Shown here: positions 8,975-18,028 of the stretch, one piece after another | Position numbering within the stretch: the stretch's first letter is position 1 | Layout: the number at the start of each line of letters is the position of its first letter | Assembly (NCBI RefSeq): GCF_029254265.1 | Contig: NZ_JAQWXX010000025.1 | Location: 62,001 to 126,000 of the forward strand | Length of the DNA: 64,000 nucleotides | Reading direction: 5' to 3' | Source of the DNA: Algoriphagus sp. | Lineage (GTDB): Bacteria; Bacteroidota; Bacteroidia; Cytophagales; Cyclobacteriaceae | The notes under the pieces: model-generated | The model's database searches: none | Seen by the model: the letters and a program-made list of their open reading frames with translations, nothing else | What the model was told of the DNA's origin: nothing | Made by a program: the position numbers and the translations under genes

Positions 8975-10369
8975 TTAGTTCGTTACTACTTGGTTGCCTT
9001 TTTCTTTCCATTCCTTCATACCTGCGGAATAGTTTTTCACCTGGTCAAAACCATTTCTTCGGAGTAAAGAATAGGCGACAGCTGCCCGATCCCCACTTTG
9101 GCAGTGGATCACTACCTGCTTGTCTTTCTTTATCTTATTCAAATTGTCTTCAATCGTACCTACGAAAACATGATCTGCGCCTTTCACATGGCCAGCATTA
9201 AATTCCGTAGTGTTTCTTACGTCAACCACCTGTACCTCTTCTTTTTCTGACAAAGCCTTGAACTCTTCAAGATCAATTACATCTGCTTTTTGTAATTCCA
9301 AGCCTGGCTCGTTGACATCCGAGATAAAACCGTAGATATTGTCTAAGCCAATCCGCATCAACTTTCTCGTGAGGTCTTCCATCTCGCTTTCCTCAGCTAC
9401 TAGGATAAATTGTTCCTGGTAATTTAAAATCCAGCCTGCCCAAGTCGAGAAGCTGTTATTTCCTTGGATATTGATACTTCCAGGTAGGAAGCCTTCGGCA
9501 AAATCCACCTTGTTTCTGGTATCGATAACCTTCAACCCGTCCTTATGCGCCTTCAGAAATTGCTCTTTGCTCAATTTTGCATGCTTTGGCACCTCAACGA
9601 GAAGCGGTCTTTCCACCTTATTTAAGTGCTTCATCATGGCAAAGTATTTTGGTGGTTCTGGCTGGCCATCCAAAAGATAATCTACAAATCCCTTTTCATC
9701 AGTTGCAAACTGAAATGCCCAGTTTCTGATTTTTTCATAGCCGACTGTAGAACTTGGAACCGATCCCAAAGCTTTGCCGCAGGCAGAACCTGCACCATGA
9801 CCTGGCCAAACTTGTATGTAGTCAGAAAGCTCAGAGAAACGCTGAACAGATTCATACATTTGCTTGGCTCCTTTTTCCTGTGTTCCTACAATCCCCGCTG
9901 CTTTTTCCAACAAATCGGGTCTGCCTACATCTCCTACGAAAACAAAGTCTCCTGTAAATACCATCACTGGTTGAGAAGTAGCAGGATGATCTGTCAACAA
10001 GAAACTAATACTCTCTGGAGTATGTCCAGGGGTATGCAATACTTCAAGTGTCAAGTTTCCTACGGTGATTTTATCCCCATGTAGTAATCCTTCATGATCA
10101 AACTCATATTGCCATTCTGCAGGACCTTCATTGGATAGATACATTTTGGCACCTGTCACGGCAGCCAATTCTCTAGAACCACACAGAAAGTCTGCATGAA
10201 TATGCGTTTCTGCAATATGTGTGATTTTCATATTGTCCCGCTTGGCGATATCCAAATAAACATCTATATCGCGTTGAGCGTCAATTACAATTGCTTCACC
10301 TTTGGCTTGACAACCAATAAAATAACTTGCTTGTGCAAGACTTTTGTCGTATACATGTTGAAAATACAT
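8975..10369 (-). CDS. MBL-fold persulfide dioxygenase-type protein with two rhodanese domains
   Basis: 464 residues. The N-terminal metallo-beta-lactamase domain (~1-245) has THIHADF (H56, H58, D60), HTPGHTPES and GDFVFVGDVGRPDL, matching the ETHE1/CstB branch of non-haem iron persulfide dioxygenases. Two rhodanese domains follow. The first (~265-355) has no cysteine in its active-site loop and is probably structural; the second (~365-464) has HCQSGDR with Cys423. Such proteins oxidise glutathione- or thiol-persulfides to sulfite. The gene is first in an operon with the small rhodanese. Nearly the same domain order is known in CstB of Staphylococcus, where both parts act on persulfides. Confidence 0.9.
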   Translation of the reverse strand: MYFQHVYDKSLAQASYFIGCQAKGEAIVIDAQRDIDVYLDIAKRDNMKITHIAETHIHADFLCGSRELAAVTGAKMYLSNEGPAEWQYEFDHEGLLHGDKITVGNLTLEVLHTPGHTPESISFLLTDHPATSQPVMVFTGDFVFVGDVGRPDLLEKAAGIVGTQEKGAKQMYESVQRFSELSDYIQVWPGHGAGSACGKALGSVPSSTVGYEKIRNWAFQFATDEKGFVDYLLDGQPEPPKYFAMMKHLNKVERPLLVEVPKHAKLSKEQFLKAHKDGLKVIDTRNKVDFAEGFLPGSINIQGNNSFSTWAGWILNYQEQFILVAEESEMEDLTRKLMRIGLDNIYGFISDVNEPGLELQKADVIDLEEFKALSEKEEVQVVDVRNTTEFNAGHVKGADHVFVGTIEDNLNKIKKDKQVVIHCQSGDRAAVAYSLLRRNGFDQVKNYSAGMKEWKEKGNQVVTN

Positions 10370-10566
10370 TTCTATCTTTTGTTTTAAATTAGGCTACAAA
10401 TTTCAGGATAAGTTTATTCCTACTCAGGAACTTTTGTCACATTTGGAAAAAGTGACTCCGTTTTATAAACATACAAGGTAACGGAAATCAAAAGCTTTTT
10501 TTTAATCGGTGTGAATGCTAAAGCCAAATCCTTTTAAATTCAAGTCGTCAATCTTTACCACCTCCT

Positions 10567-13098
10567 ATGAAAAAACAATTACTACTGACTTTAATCCTTT
10601 TTACGACAACAATTTGCAGCTGGGCACAAATCCAAACTCCAGAGCAATTCCTGGGTTACAAGCCCGGCGATCGATTTACTCCACATCACCGCATGGTGGA
10701 TTACTTTGAGCATGTCGCTGCAAATAATCCTAACGTCAAACTGATTCAATACGGTGAGACTAACGAGAAGCGTCCACTGATCATAGCCATATTCTCTAGC
10801 TCAGAAAACATGGCGCGTCTGGAAGAGATCCGTACTGATAACCTTAAACGGGCAGGATTGATGGATGGCAGCCCTGTTCATTCGATTCCGGTCAATTGGA
10901 TGTCATTTAATGTTCATGGAAATGAGTCTGTAGGAATGGAAGCGGCGATTTCTGCCTTCTATACGCTAGCAAATCCAGCCAATGCCAAATCTCAGGAATG
11001 GCTCAAAAACCAGGTCATCATCATGGATCCTGCCATCAATCCTGACGGAAGAGATCGTTATTCAAACTGGTACAATCAGAAAATGAATACTACGCTTCAA
11101 CCGGATCTTCAGTCCATGGAGCATAGCGAGCCTTGGCCAGGTGGTCGTGCCAACCATTATTTATTCGATTTGAACAGAGATTGGGCTTGGCAAGTGCAAG
11201 TGGAATCTCAGGCTAGATTAAAAATGTACCAGCAATGGATGCCGCAGCTTCATCTCGACTTTCATGAGCAGGGAATCAATAATCCTTTTTATATGGCGCC
11301 AGCAGCTGAGCCCTTGCATGAGCAGTTGAGTCCATTTCAACATGAGTTTCAGGATATTTTCGGAAAGAATACTGCCAAGTATTTCGACGACATGGGTAGA
11401 TTTTATTTTACCAAAGAGCGATTTGATTTGCTTTATCCTTCCTATGGGGATTCCTATCCGATGTTTAATGGCGCGATTGGGATGACCATCGAGCAAGGTG
11501 GCGGAGGCCAAGCCGGCCGTGGCGGCTTTAATTCTGTAGGTGATACGGTGACTTTGAGCTATAGAATCGAAGGTCATTACACTGCCGCACTTTCTGCAGC
11601 TGAAGTTACTAGCCAAAATGCGGAGAAGCTACTTTCGGAATTTACCAAGTTTTATAAAGACAACTCCAGCAGCCCAAAAGGCAAATACAAAAGCTTTGTC
11701 ATCAAAGGAGAAAGCAATCCAGCTCAGGTAGCCAAATTGCTCGAATTACTCGATAAAAATGGTATTCGTTATGGCAAAGCAGGAACAAAGTCAGGCTTGA
11801 AGGGTTATGAGTACCAAAGCGGAAAATCAAATTCATTTTCTACTTCGGATCAAGACATCGTGATCTCGGCCTATCAGCCGAAGTCTGTTTTGGCTCAGGT
11901 TTTCTTCGAACCTAATCCTCAACTCAATGATAGCATCACTTATGATATCACGAGTTGGTCCATGCCTTACGCCTATAATGTCGAAGCCTTTGCTTTGGAA
12001 ACTCGAATGGATCCAGCTGGAGCATATGAAAAGCCAGCTTTCACTACAAATGTGGCTGGCAAAACTCCAGTGGCTTACATCGCAGGATGGCATGGCACTC
12101 GGGATGCAGCATTCTTAGCTGCACTTTTGAATCAAGGAATTCGAGTGAAATATCCGGAGTATGCATTCAAGACTGAAGGCAAAAGCTTTCCGGCAGGAAC
12201 CCTGCTAATCACTAAAGGTGGAAATGAATATGTGGCTGATTTTGACAAGAAAGTAACCGAGACAGCTAATAAATTTGGAATCACTTTAGCCACAACCATG
12301 ACTGGCTACATGGAAGAAGGCAAGGATTTCGGCTCTCCGAATATCCGTGTGATCCAAGCTCCAAAAGTTGCTCTAGTTGGCGGTCAAGGAACTAATTCAC
12401 TTGGATTTGGCGAAGTTTGGCACTTTTTTGAAAAAGACCTTAATTATCCACTAAGCACTTTGGAACTAGAAAACATGGGCCGCTATGACCTTAGCAAATA
12501 CGATGTGATCATCATGCCATCCACACGCGGGGGTGGATTGAGCAAAGCTGCTCAGGATAAGATAGTGGATTGGGTACGTGCAGGTGGAAAAATGATCGCT
12601 ATTGACAATGCCTTGAATCTTTTTGCAAATAAAGAAGGCTTCGCGCTGAAGACTTTTGATACCGACGAAGAGAAAAAGGAAGCTGAAAAAGTTGAAAAGT
12701 CAATTGCCAAAGAAGAACGTTTGGCCCCATATATTGAAGGTGAGCGATTAGCGATTTCAGGTGGAGCAGCAGGTGCGATCTACAAAGTGGATATGGATCA
12801 AACGCATCCACTTGGCTACGGTACTGGTGGAAAATTCTACACGCTAAAAAACAATTCCAGCAAATATGCTTACCTGACGGATGGCGTGAATGCAGGAAAA
12901 ATCATTTCAAATGATTCCTATCGAACTGGCTATATCGGCTACAAAATCAAATCTACCATGGGAGCTTCTTTGGCAATAGGAGCTGAGAATCTCGGTCGTG
13001 GCGAGATAGTTTACTTTGTGGATAACCCAATCTTCCGTGGATTCTGGGAGTCTGGCAAATTGATTTTGAGCAACGCCATCTTTATGGTAGGACAATAA
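10567..13098 (+). CDS. Secreted M14-family metallocarboxypeptidase with GATase-like C-terminal domain
   Basis: 843 residues with a signal peptide ending SWAQ (~21). The M14 zinc-peptidase domain shows H117 and E120 (NVHGNES), a third histidine in LDFHEQ (H233) and the catalytic glutamate in GMTIEQGG (E309). Residues ~600-700 (PKVALVGGQGTNS, then YDVIIMPS and VRAGGKMIAIDN) look like a class I glutamine-amidotransferase-like fold, an arrangement seen in large Bacteroidota M14 proteins. It is probably periplasmic or secreted and acts on peptides or peptidoglycan fragments. It is monocistronic, divergent from the persulfide dioxygenase gene and closed by a strong terminator. Confidence 0.88.
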   Translation: MKKQLLLTLILFTTTICSWAQIQTPEQFLGYKPGDRFTPHHRMVDYFEHVAANNPNVKLIQYGETNEKRPLIIAIFSSSENMARLEEIRTDNLKRAGLMDGSPVHSIPVNWMSFNVHGNESVGMEAAISAFYTLANPANAKSQEWLKNQVIIMDPAINPDGRDRYSNWYNQKMNTTLQPDLQSMEHSEPWPGGRANHYLFDLNRDWAWQVQVESQARLKMYQQWMPQLHLDFHEQGINNPFYMAPAAEPLHEQLSPFQHEFQDIFGKNTAKYFDDMGRFYFTKERFDLLYPSYGDSYPMFNGAIGMTIEQGGGGQAGRGGFNSVGDTVTLSYRIEGHYTAALSAAEVTSQNAEKLLSEFTKFYKDNSSSPKGKYKSFVIKGESNPAQVAKLLELLDKNGIRYGKAGTKSGLKGYEYQSGKSNSFSTSDQDIVISAYQPKSVLAQVFFEPNPQLNDSITYDITSWSMPYAYNVEAFALETRMDPAGAYEKPAFTTNVAGKTPVAYIAGWHGTRDAAFLAALLNQGIRVKYPEYAFKTEGKSFPAGTLLITKGGNEYVADFDKKVTETANKFGITLATTMTGYMEEGKDFGSPNIRVIQAPKVALVGGQGTNSLGFGEVWHFFEKDLNYPLSTLELENMGRYDLSKYDVIIMPSTRGGGLSKAAQDKIVDWVRAGGKMIAIDNALNLFANKEGFALKTFDTDEEKKEAEKVEKSIAKEERLAPYIEGERLAISGGAAGAIYKVDMDQTHPLGYGTGGKFYTLKNNSSKYAYLTDGVNAGKIISNDSYRTGYIGYKIKSTMGASLAIGAENLGRGEIVYFVDNPIFRGFWESGKLILSNAIFMVGQ

Positions 13099-13134
13099 AA
13101 GGATATAAGATTTTAGATATATGATGTATGATTT

Positions 13135-13165
13135 ACCGGCTGCTGAAAAGTAGCCGGTTTTTTTG
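13135..13165 (+). terminator. Terminator after the M14 peptidase gene
   Basis: ACCGGCTGCT pairs with AGTAGCCGGT over 10 bp (one G-T) around a GAAA tetraloop, followed by a run of Ts. This is a classic intrinsic terminator. Confidence 0.88.
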
Positions 13166-13341
13166 TGACTATAAGAAAGCCAACTCGAAATTCCGGATCA
13201 CTCAGGCCTATTTTGTCATTTCGAAACAATAATTCTCCATTCAAATAATGTTTTGGTGAAAAATGGGTTCAAAATCATTTTGGCTAAAGGAGATTCATTA
13301 TATTTTCTTAGCAATCAATCCTTTATCAAAAACCCAAAACC

Positions 13342-15006
13342 ATGAAAAACAACAGAAGAGACTTTTTCAAAAAGATAGGAGTCGGTACTGCGGGAATCGG
13401 CCTGGCATCTTCCATTCCTTTTACCTCCTGTGCTAGTGCCTCTCCGGAAGAAACAAACACCGATGAACAGTTTCTTCAGATCGGCGACGATATCGCTATT
13501 GCAAATACAAACTCTGGAAAAGTAAGAGGCTACATTTTAAATGGTGTTTACACCTATTTGGGCATTCCTTATGGTGCTGACACTTCTGGGAAAAACCGAT
13601 TTATGCCCCCACAGAAGCCAGCCCCTTGGTCAGATGTGAAGCCTACTCTTTGGTGGGGAAATACCGCTCCTCAGATCATGGATAATCGTTATGCAAATGT
13701 GGATTACTCATTTGCTGACCATTGGAATTACGATGATCTCAGCGAGGATTGTCTTCGCTTAAATGTTTGGACTCCAGAAATTTCGGATGGCAAAAAACGT
13801 CCTGTGATGTTTTGGCTTCATGGAGGTGGATTCACCAATGGAAACGCATTTGAGCAAGATGGCTACCACGGGGAAAATTTCTCCAAAAAAGGAGATGTTG
13901 TTTTTGTGTCAATCAATCATCGTTTAGGTCCTTTGGGATTCACTGACTTATCGGGAGTAGGCGGAGAAAAGTATGCCTCTTCCGGCAACGTCAGCCAATT
14001 GGATATAATCGCTGCTTTGGAATGGGTAAGAGATAACATCTCCAATTTTGGCGGCGACCCAGGCAATGTCACCATTATGGGACAATCCGGTGGTGGTGCG
14101 AAAGTTACTTGCACCATGGCTATGCCTGCTTCTAAGGGTTTAGTAAATAAAGGCGTGGCATTGAGCGGGTCTATGCTAGTCGCAAATGAACAAAGCTACA
14201 GTCAGAAATTAGGGCAATTTGTGATGGAAGAAGCAGGCTTGACTCCAGCGACCTTGGATCAGCTTCAGGACTTAAGTTGGCGAGCCTATATTGATGTAGC
14301 GAATGCCGCCTTGGCTCGAATGCGAAAGGAAAACCCAACACCAGGTTTCCGAGGTGGTTTCGGGCCAGTGGCAGATGGGGTTCATATTCCAAAAGGAGAG
14401 TTTTTCACGGAGACTGCAGCGCATGCCGCAGAAATGCCTTTGATGATTTGTACTACTTTTCACGAGTGGAATCCTACCCGAACGTCACCTGAATTAGAAA
14501 AAATCGATTTTCCCGGAGTAGCTGAGAAAATCAAAGAACGATTTGGAGATCAATCTGAGGCCATCATTGCAGCCTATCGGGAAGATTTTCCAGAAGCATC
14601 TCCTGCAGATATATGGGCTATGATTATGTCCAATCGTCAAAATGCAATCAAGGCAGCAAATGCGAAATCATCCCAATCTGCTCCGGTCTATTTAGCTTGG
14701 TTTGGTTGGGAGCCCAATCTGTACTCTGGTAGAATGAAGGCTTTCCATTGCATCGATATTTGCTTCTGGTATGCCAATACCGACCGGATGTACACGCATA
14801 CCGGCGGAGGAAGTCGGCCTAGATCGCTTTCAAAAGAAATGTCGACAGCATTAATTTCATTTATGAAAACTGGGGATCCCAATGGCAGCAAACTTCCATC
14901 TTGGCCTAAGTATTCTGCAGAAAATGGAGAAACCATGATTTTGAATGATCAAAGTCTGGTCAAGAATAAACCTGACGGAAAAGGCTTGGCGAGCTTGCCG
15001 GCCTAA
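13342..15006 (+). CDS. Tat-exported carboxylesterase/type-B lipase family protein
   Basis: 554 residues. The N-terminus NNRRDFFKKIG is a twin-arginine signal, and SIPFTSC suggests lipidation at the Cys near residue 30. The alpha/beta-hydrolase body shows the type-B carboxylesterase hallmarks: LNVWTP, FWLHGGGF (oxyanion hole), nucleophile Ser249 in GQSGGG and a likely catalytic His469 in AFHCIDI. It would hydrolyse carboxylic esters outside the cytoplasm; the substrate is unknown. Export in folded form by Tat fits with such large esterases. It has its own upstream region of ~240 bp, including a possible weak promoter (TATATTTT near 13300), and a terminator, so it is monocistronic. Confidence 0.9.
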   Translation: MKNNRRDFFKKIGVGTAGIGLASSIPFTSCASASPEETNTDEQFLQIGDDIAIANTNSGKVRGYILNGVYTYLGIPYGADTSGKNRFMPPQKPAPWSDVKPTLWWGNTAPQIMDNRYANVDYSFADHWNYDDLSEDCLRLNVWTPEISDGKKRPVMFWLHGGGFTNGNAFEQDGYHGENFSKKGDVVFVSINHRLGPLGFTDLSGVGGEKYASSGNVSQLDIIAALEWVRDNISNFGGDPGNVTIMGQSGGGAKVTCTMAMPASKGLVNKGVALSGSMLVANEQSYSQKLGQFVMEEAGLTPATLDQLQDLSWRAYIDVANAALARMRKENPTPGFRGGFGPVADGVHIPKGEFFTETAAHAAEMPLMICTTFHEWNPTRTSPELEKIDFPGVAEKIKERFGDQSEAIIAAYREDFPEASPADIWAMIMSNRQNAIKAANAKSSQSAPVYLAWFGWEPNLYSGRMKAFHCIDICFWYANTDRMYTHTGGGSRPRSLSKEMSTALISFMKTGDPNGSKLPSWPKYSAENGETMILNDQSLVKNKPDGKGLASLPA

Positions 15007-15011
15007 TTACT

Positions 15012-15045
15012 AAAAGGGGGCTCAAATGAGTCCCCTTTTATTTTT
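15012..15045 (+). terminator. Terminator after the carboxylesterase gene
   Basis: A 12-bp stem, AAAAGGGGGCTC with GAGTCCCCTTTT (one G-T), with an AAAT loop and trailing T-rich sequence, directly after the carboxylesterase stop. Confidence 0.85.
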
Positions 15046-15071
15046 AAAAGGAAAGGCTTAGTTTAACAGCT

Positions 15072-15494
15072 ATGAAAGCATTTCATCTCCTCCTAATTAT
15101 TTTACTAGCAGGTAATTTTTCCTGTAATTCGTCAGAGATTTCTCAGGAAATAACTTTTGAAAAATTAGCCGAATCCACCCAAAGCTGGAATGGGGATACT
15201 CTTCCCAGCTATCCCGAAGGCCAGCCCAAAGTCACCATCCTCAAGGCTAGTATTCCTCCGAAAGCAAAACTGGAAATGCACGAACACCTCGTGATCAATG
15301 CTGGACTTTTGCTAAAAGGGGAATTAACAGTAATCGATGAATTTGGAAACCGGTTGGAATTAAAAGCGGGAGATACTATCATCGAACTGGTGAATACTTT
15401 TCATTATGGGATCAATGAAGGAACAGAGACGGCAGAGATTGTAGTGTTTTATGCGGGAGATGATAAAACCCCGATTACCAAAATCAAAGAATGA
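15072..15494 (+). CDS. Cupin-domain lipoprotein
   Basis: 140 residues with a signal peptide ending in the lipobox-like NFSC (Cys ~18), so probably a periplasmic lipoprotein. The rest is a single small cupin barrel: the metal-binding motif region MHEHLVINAGLLLKGELTV (~80-98) and the second motif with H-Y-G around FHYGINEG. The substrate or metal cannot be read from the sequence. Its stop overlaps the start of the next gene (ATGA at 15491-15494), so the two are translationally coupled. Confidence 0.8.
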   Translation: MKAFHLLLIILLAGNFSCNSSEISQEITFEKLAESTQSWNGDTLPSYPEGQPKVTILKASIPPKAKLEMHEHLVINAGLLLKGELTVIDEFGNRLELKAGDTIIELVNTFHYGINEGTETAEIVVFYAGDDKTPITKIKE

Positions 15495-16183
15495 AAATTT
15501 ACCTGACCCTCCTATTTTCATTTATTACCATTTCCCTTTTTGCTCAAAGCAAAGAAATCCTACATGCGGTAAACTTCCTAGGGGCATCAATCTACTCAGA
15601 ACCAAATTTTGATTCACAGATCGTTGGACTAGTTGAAGTAGGCAATAAAATTTATGTGGATAAAACTCTTGACAAAAAAGTCAAAAAGCGAATTTCTCCG
15701 GAGTTGGAGTTAGAAGGAAATTGGTTTCAAATCATTTTAGATTCGAATGTCGGTTATGTTTTTAGCGGTGATTTTTCAGCAAAAACGATTGATAGAGATT
15801 CCAATCCTGCAAGTTTTGAGGAGTTAAACATGTTTGGAAAAGAACTTGAGAAAAAAGAATATACCGAGCAGACAATTATTGAAGGTAAATCTTATCCCAT
15901 GGAAAAGATAGTTACTGCTTATGAATTTGCTTTAATCAATGAAACATTATTCGACGACTGCCACGATTGGGAATACCTACTAGAAGGCTTTACCCTCTCA
16001 GAAGCTTATCATCAATTAATCAACCTGCACTCCAGAAAATACAATAACCAAACCGAAATTCCCGCAATCATCTCTCGTGAAGGGAATGTTTGGAATTTTT
16101 CAGATATTGATGCGATCCAATCCTTGCAATTGCATGACTTGGGAGATGGTAAATTCAAGATTACTTTATATTCCTGCACCTAA
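15491..16183 (+). CDS. Exported SH3b-like domain protein of unknown function
   Basis: 230 residues with a signal peptide ending SLFAQ. Residues ~25-100 resemble a bacterial SH3 (SH3b) domain: ASIYSEPNFDSQIVGLVEVGNKIYV, then GNWFQIILDSNVGYVF. These domains often bind peptidoglycan stem peptides or other ligands. The C-terminal half (~105-230) has no motif that I recognise. It overlaps the cupin lipoprotein gene by 4 bp and probably shares its transcript. No enzymatic motif is visible. Confidence 0.65.
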   Translation: MKIYLTLLFSFITISLFAQSKEILHAVNFLGASIYSEPNFDSQIVGLVEVGNKIYVDKTLDKKVKKRISPELELEGNWFQIILDSNVGYVFSGDFSAKTIDRDSNPASFEELNMFGKELEKKEYTEQTIIEGKSYPMEKIVTAYEFALINETLFDDCHDWEYLLEGFTLSEAYHQLINLHSRKYNNQTEIPAIISREGNVWNFSDIDAIQSLQLHDLGDGKFKITLYSCT

Positions 16184-16235
16184 GAAAACCTACTGCTTTT
16201 TTATATTTTGTGTATGATTTCACCCCAATCATTCC

Positions 16236-17834
16236 ATGGCTGAATTTGATTACATTATCGTCGGCGCAGGTTCTGCTGGATGCGTTTTGGTAAACAGACT
16301 TTCTGAGAATCCCTCCAATCAAGTCTTACTTTTAGAAGCAGGCGCTCCCGACAAAAAAATGGAAATCAAAATCCCTGGCGCTTACACCAAGCTACATCGC
16401 TCGGAAGTGGATTGGGGATTTTGGTCAGAGCCTCAAGAGCAATTGGACGGCAGAAAACTCTTTCTCCCAAGAGGAAAGACACTCGGTGGGAGTTCCTCCA
16501 CCAATGCAATGGCCTATGTGCGGGGCAATAGAGCAGACTACGATGAGTGGGCCGCTTTGGGAAATAAAGGTTGGGACTACGAATCAGTTTTACCATTCTT
16601 CAAAAAATCCGAACAGAACGAAGATATACACAATGATTTTCACGGGACATCGGGTCCTCTAAATGTGACTTTCGCAAAATCTTTCAAAACCCCATTTGCG
16701 GATGCATTTGTAGAAGCTTGCGCAGAAAATGACATTCCGAAAAACCCAGATTACAACGGGGCTAAGCAAGCTGGTGCAAGTCTGATGCAGTTTACCATCA
16801 AAAATGGGAAGCGGCATAGTACAGCTGATGCCTTTCTCAAGCCAATTTTATCGAGACGTAATCTTACCATCAAAACTCAGACGCTGGTAAGCCGCATATT
16901 GCTCGAAAATGATCAGGCGATCGGTGTAGAAGTGATCAATCGAAAAGGTGGAATGGAGCAGATTTTCGCAAACAAAGAAGTAATCCTTTCTGCCGGTGCA
17001 TTCCAATCTCCACAGATTCTGATGCTTTCAGAGATTGGGGATCCTGACGAATTAAAACCTTTTGGAATCGAGTCCAAAGTGAACCTCTCAGGCGTAGGTA
17101 AAAACCTTCAGGATCATTTGTTCTTTAATTGCTCAGCTTTGAGTAAAAAACAGGAAGGATTCAATCATCACACTACCCCTTGGAATCAGTTTAAAGGTCT
17201 TGTCCAACTTTTTCTAAGCAAAAAAGGGGCTTTGACTTGCAGTCCATTGGAAGCGGTAGCCTTTTTTAATACAAAAGAAGAATCTGGAGTAGATTTTCAA
17301 TTTCATTTTGCTCCTATTCAAATTGGTGCTGACTACAAAACAGACTTTCACGACATTACCACATTTCCAACAGTAGATGGATTTACCATTTTACCTAGCC
17401 TAATCAAGCCGAAAAGTAAAGGCTTTGTTGCGCTAAGATCTGCTGACCCAAAAGCTGCACCTTTAATTCAACCTAATTTTCTTACAGAAAAAGCTGATTG
17501 GGAGACCTTGATTCGCGGCACCAGAAAAGCATTAGAAGTACTGAATTCGGATGCTTTTGCACCTTATCGTAAATCAGTCATCACCCCTCCCGATCAATCA
17601 GATGAAGGAATCATCGCCCATATCAAGAAGTCTGTGGAGACCATTTATCATCCGGTAGGTACTTGCAAAATGGGGAATGATGAAATGGCAGTTGTAAATG
17701 AAAAACTCCAAGTTCACGGAATTCGAAATCTACGAATAGCAGACGCCTCTATCATGCCGACGATTGTTTCTGGTAATACGAATGCGGCCTGTATCATGAT
17801 TGGTGAGAAGGCTGCAGATCTCATTTTAGCATGA
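16236..17834 (+). CDS. GMC-family FAD-dependent oxidoreductase (choline/alcohol dehydrogenase type)
   Basis: 532 residues, no signal peptide. The N-terminal Rossmann motif is DYIIVGAGSAGCVLVNRLSE (~5-24), with the GMC signature around LPRGKTLGGSSSTNAMAYVR. The C-terminal catalytic pair is His472 in YHPVGTCKMG and Asn516 in SGNTNAA. The family oxidises primary alcohols such as choline, aliphatic alcohols or polyethylene glycol with FAD; without BetB or a transporter beside it the substrate is open. Length is normal for BetA/AlkJ-like enzymes. It stands ~50 bp after the SH3b gene and could be read through from it or use its own promoter near TATATTTTG (16211). Confidence 0.9.
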   Translation: MAEFDYIIVGAGSAGCVLVNRLSENPSNQVLLLEAGAPDKKMEIKIPGAYTKLHRSEVDWGFWSEPQEQLDGRKLFLPRGKTLGGSSSTNAMAYVRGNRADYDEWAALGNKGWDYESVLPFFKKSEQNEDIHNDFHGTSGPLNVTFAKSFKTPFADAFVEACAENDIPKNPDYNGAKQAGASLMQFTIKNGKRHSTADAFLKPILSRRNLTIKTQTLVSRILLENDQAIGVEVINRKGGMEQIFANKEVILSAGAFQSPQILMLSEIGDPDELKPFGIESKVNLSGVGKNLQDHLFFNCSALSKKQEGFNHHTTPWNQFKGLVQLFLSKKGALTCSPLEAVAFFNTKEESGVDFQFHFAPIQIGADYKTDFHDITTFPTVDGFTILPSLIKPKSKGFVALRSADPKAAPLIQPNFLTEKADWETLIRGTRKALEVLNSDAFAPYRKSVITPPDQSDEGIIAHIKKSVETIYHPVGTCKMGNDEMAVVNEKLQVHGIRNLRIADASIMPTIVSGNTNAACIMIGEKAADLILA

Positions 17835-18028
17835 AATTCAATAATTTCTTTCATTGAAACCCATGTGGATAACTTGGATAATCTCAGATCAATTTAGCAC
17901 TGATTGTTTTTTGATTTAACGTCTCATTTTACCATAAGTCACAATTAATCAATTGTTTGTTTTAAAATTTGTTTATTGAGAAAATCGAGGTACTATTTCT
18001 ATAACTCTTATCTTTTAATTAACCCAAA

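Noticed and set aside
9626-10084. 152-codon plus-strand frame inside the persulfide dioxygenase gene
   Set aside because: Antisense shadow with no protein-like composition or recognisable motif.
17863-17873. Single TGTGGATAA DnaA-box-like string between the GMC and CE15 genes
   Set aside because: It is isolated; the same 9-mer occurs many times in coding DNA here (for example near 22308, 31212, 33736) and one copy means little.
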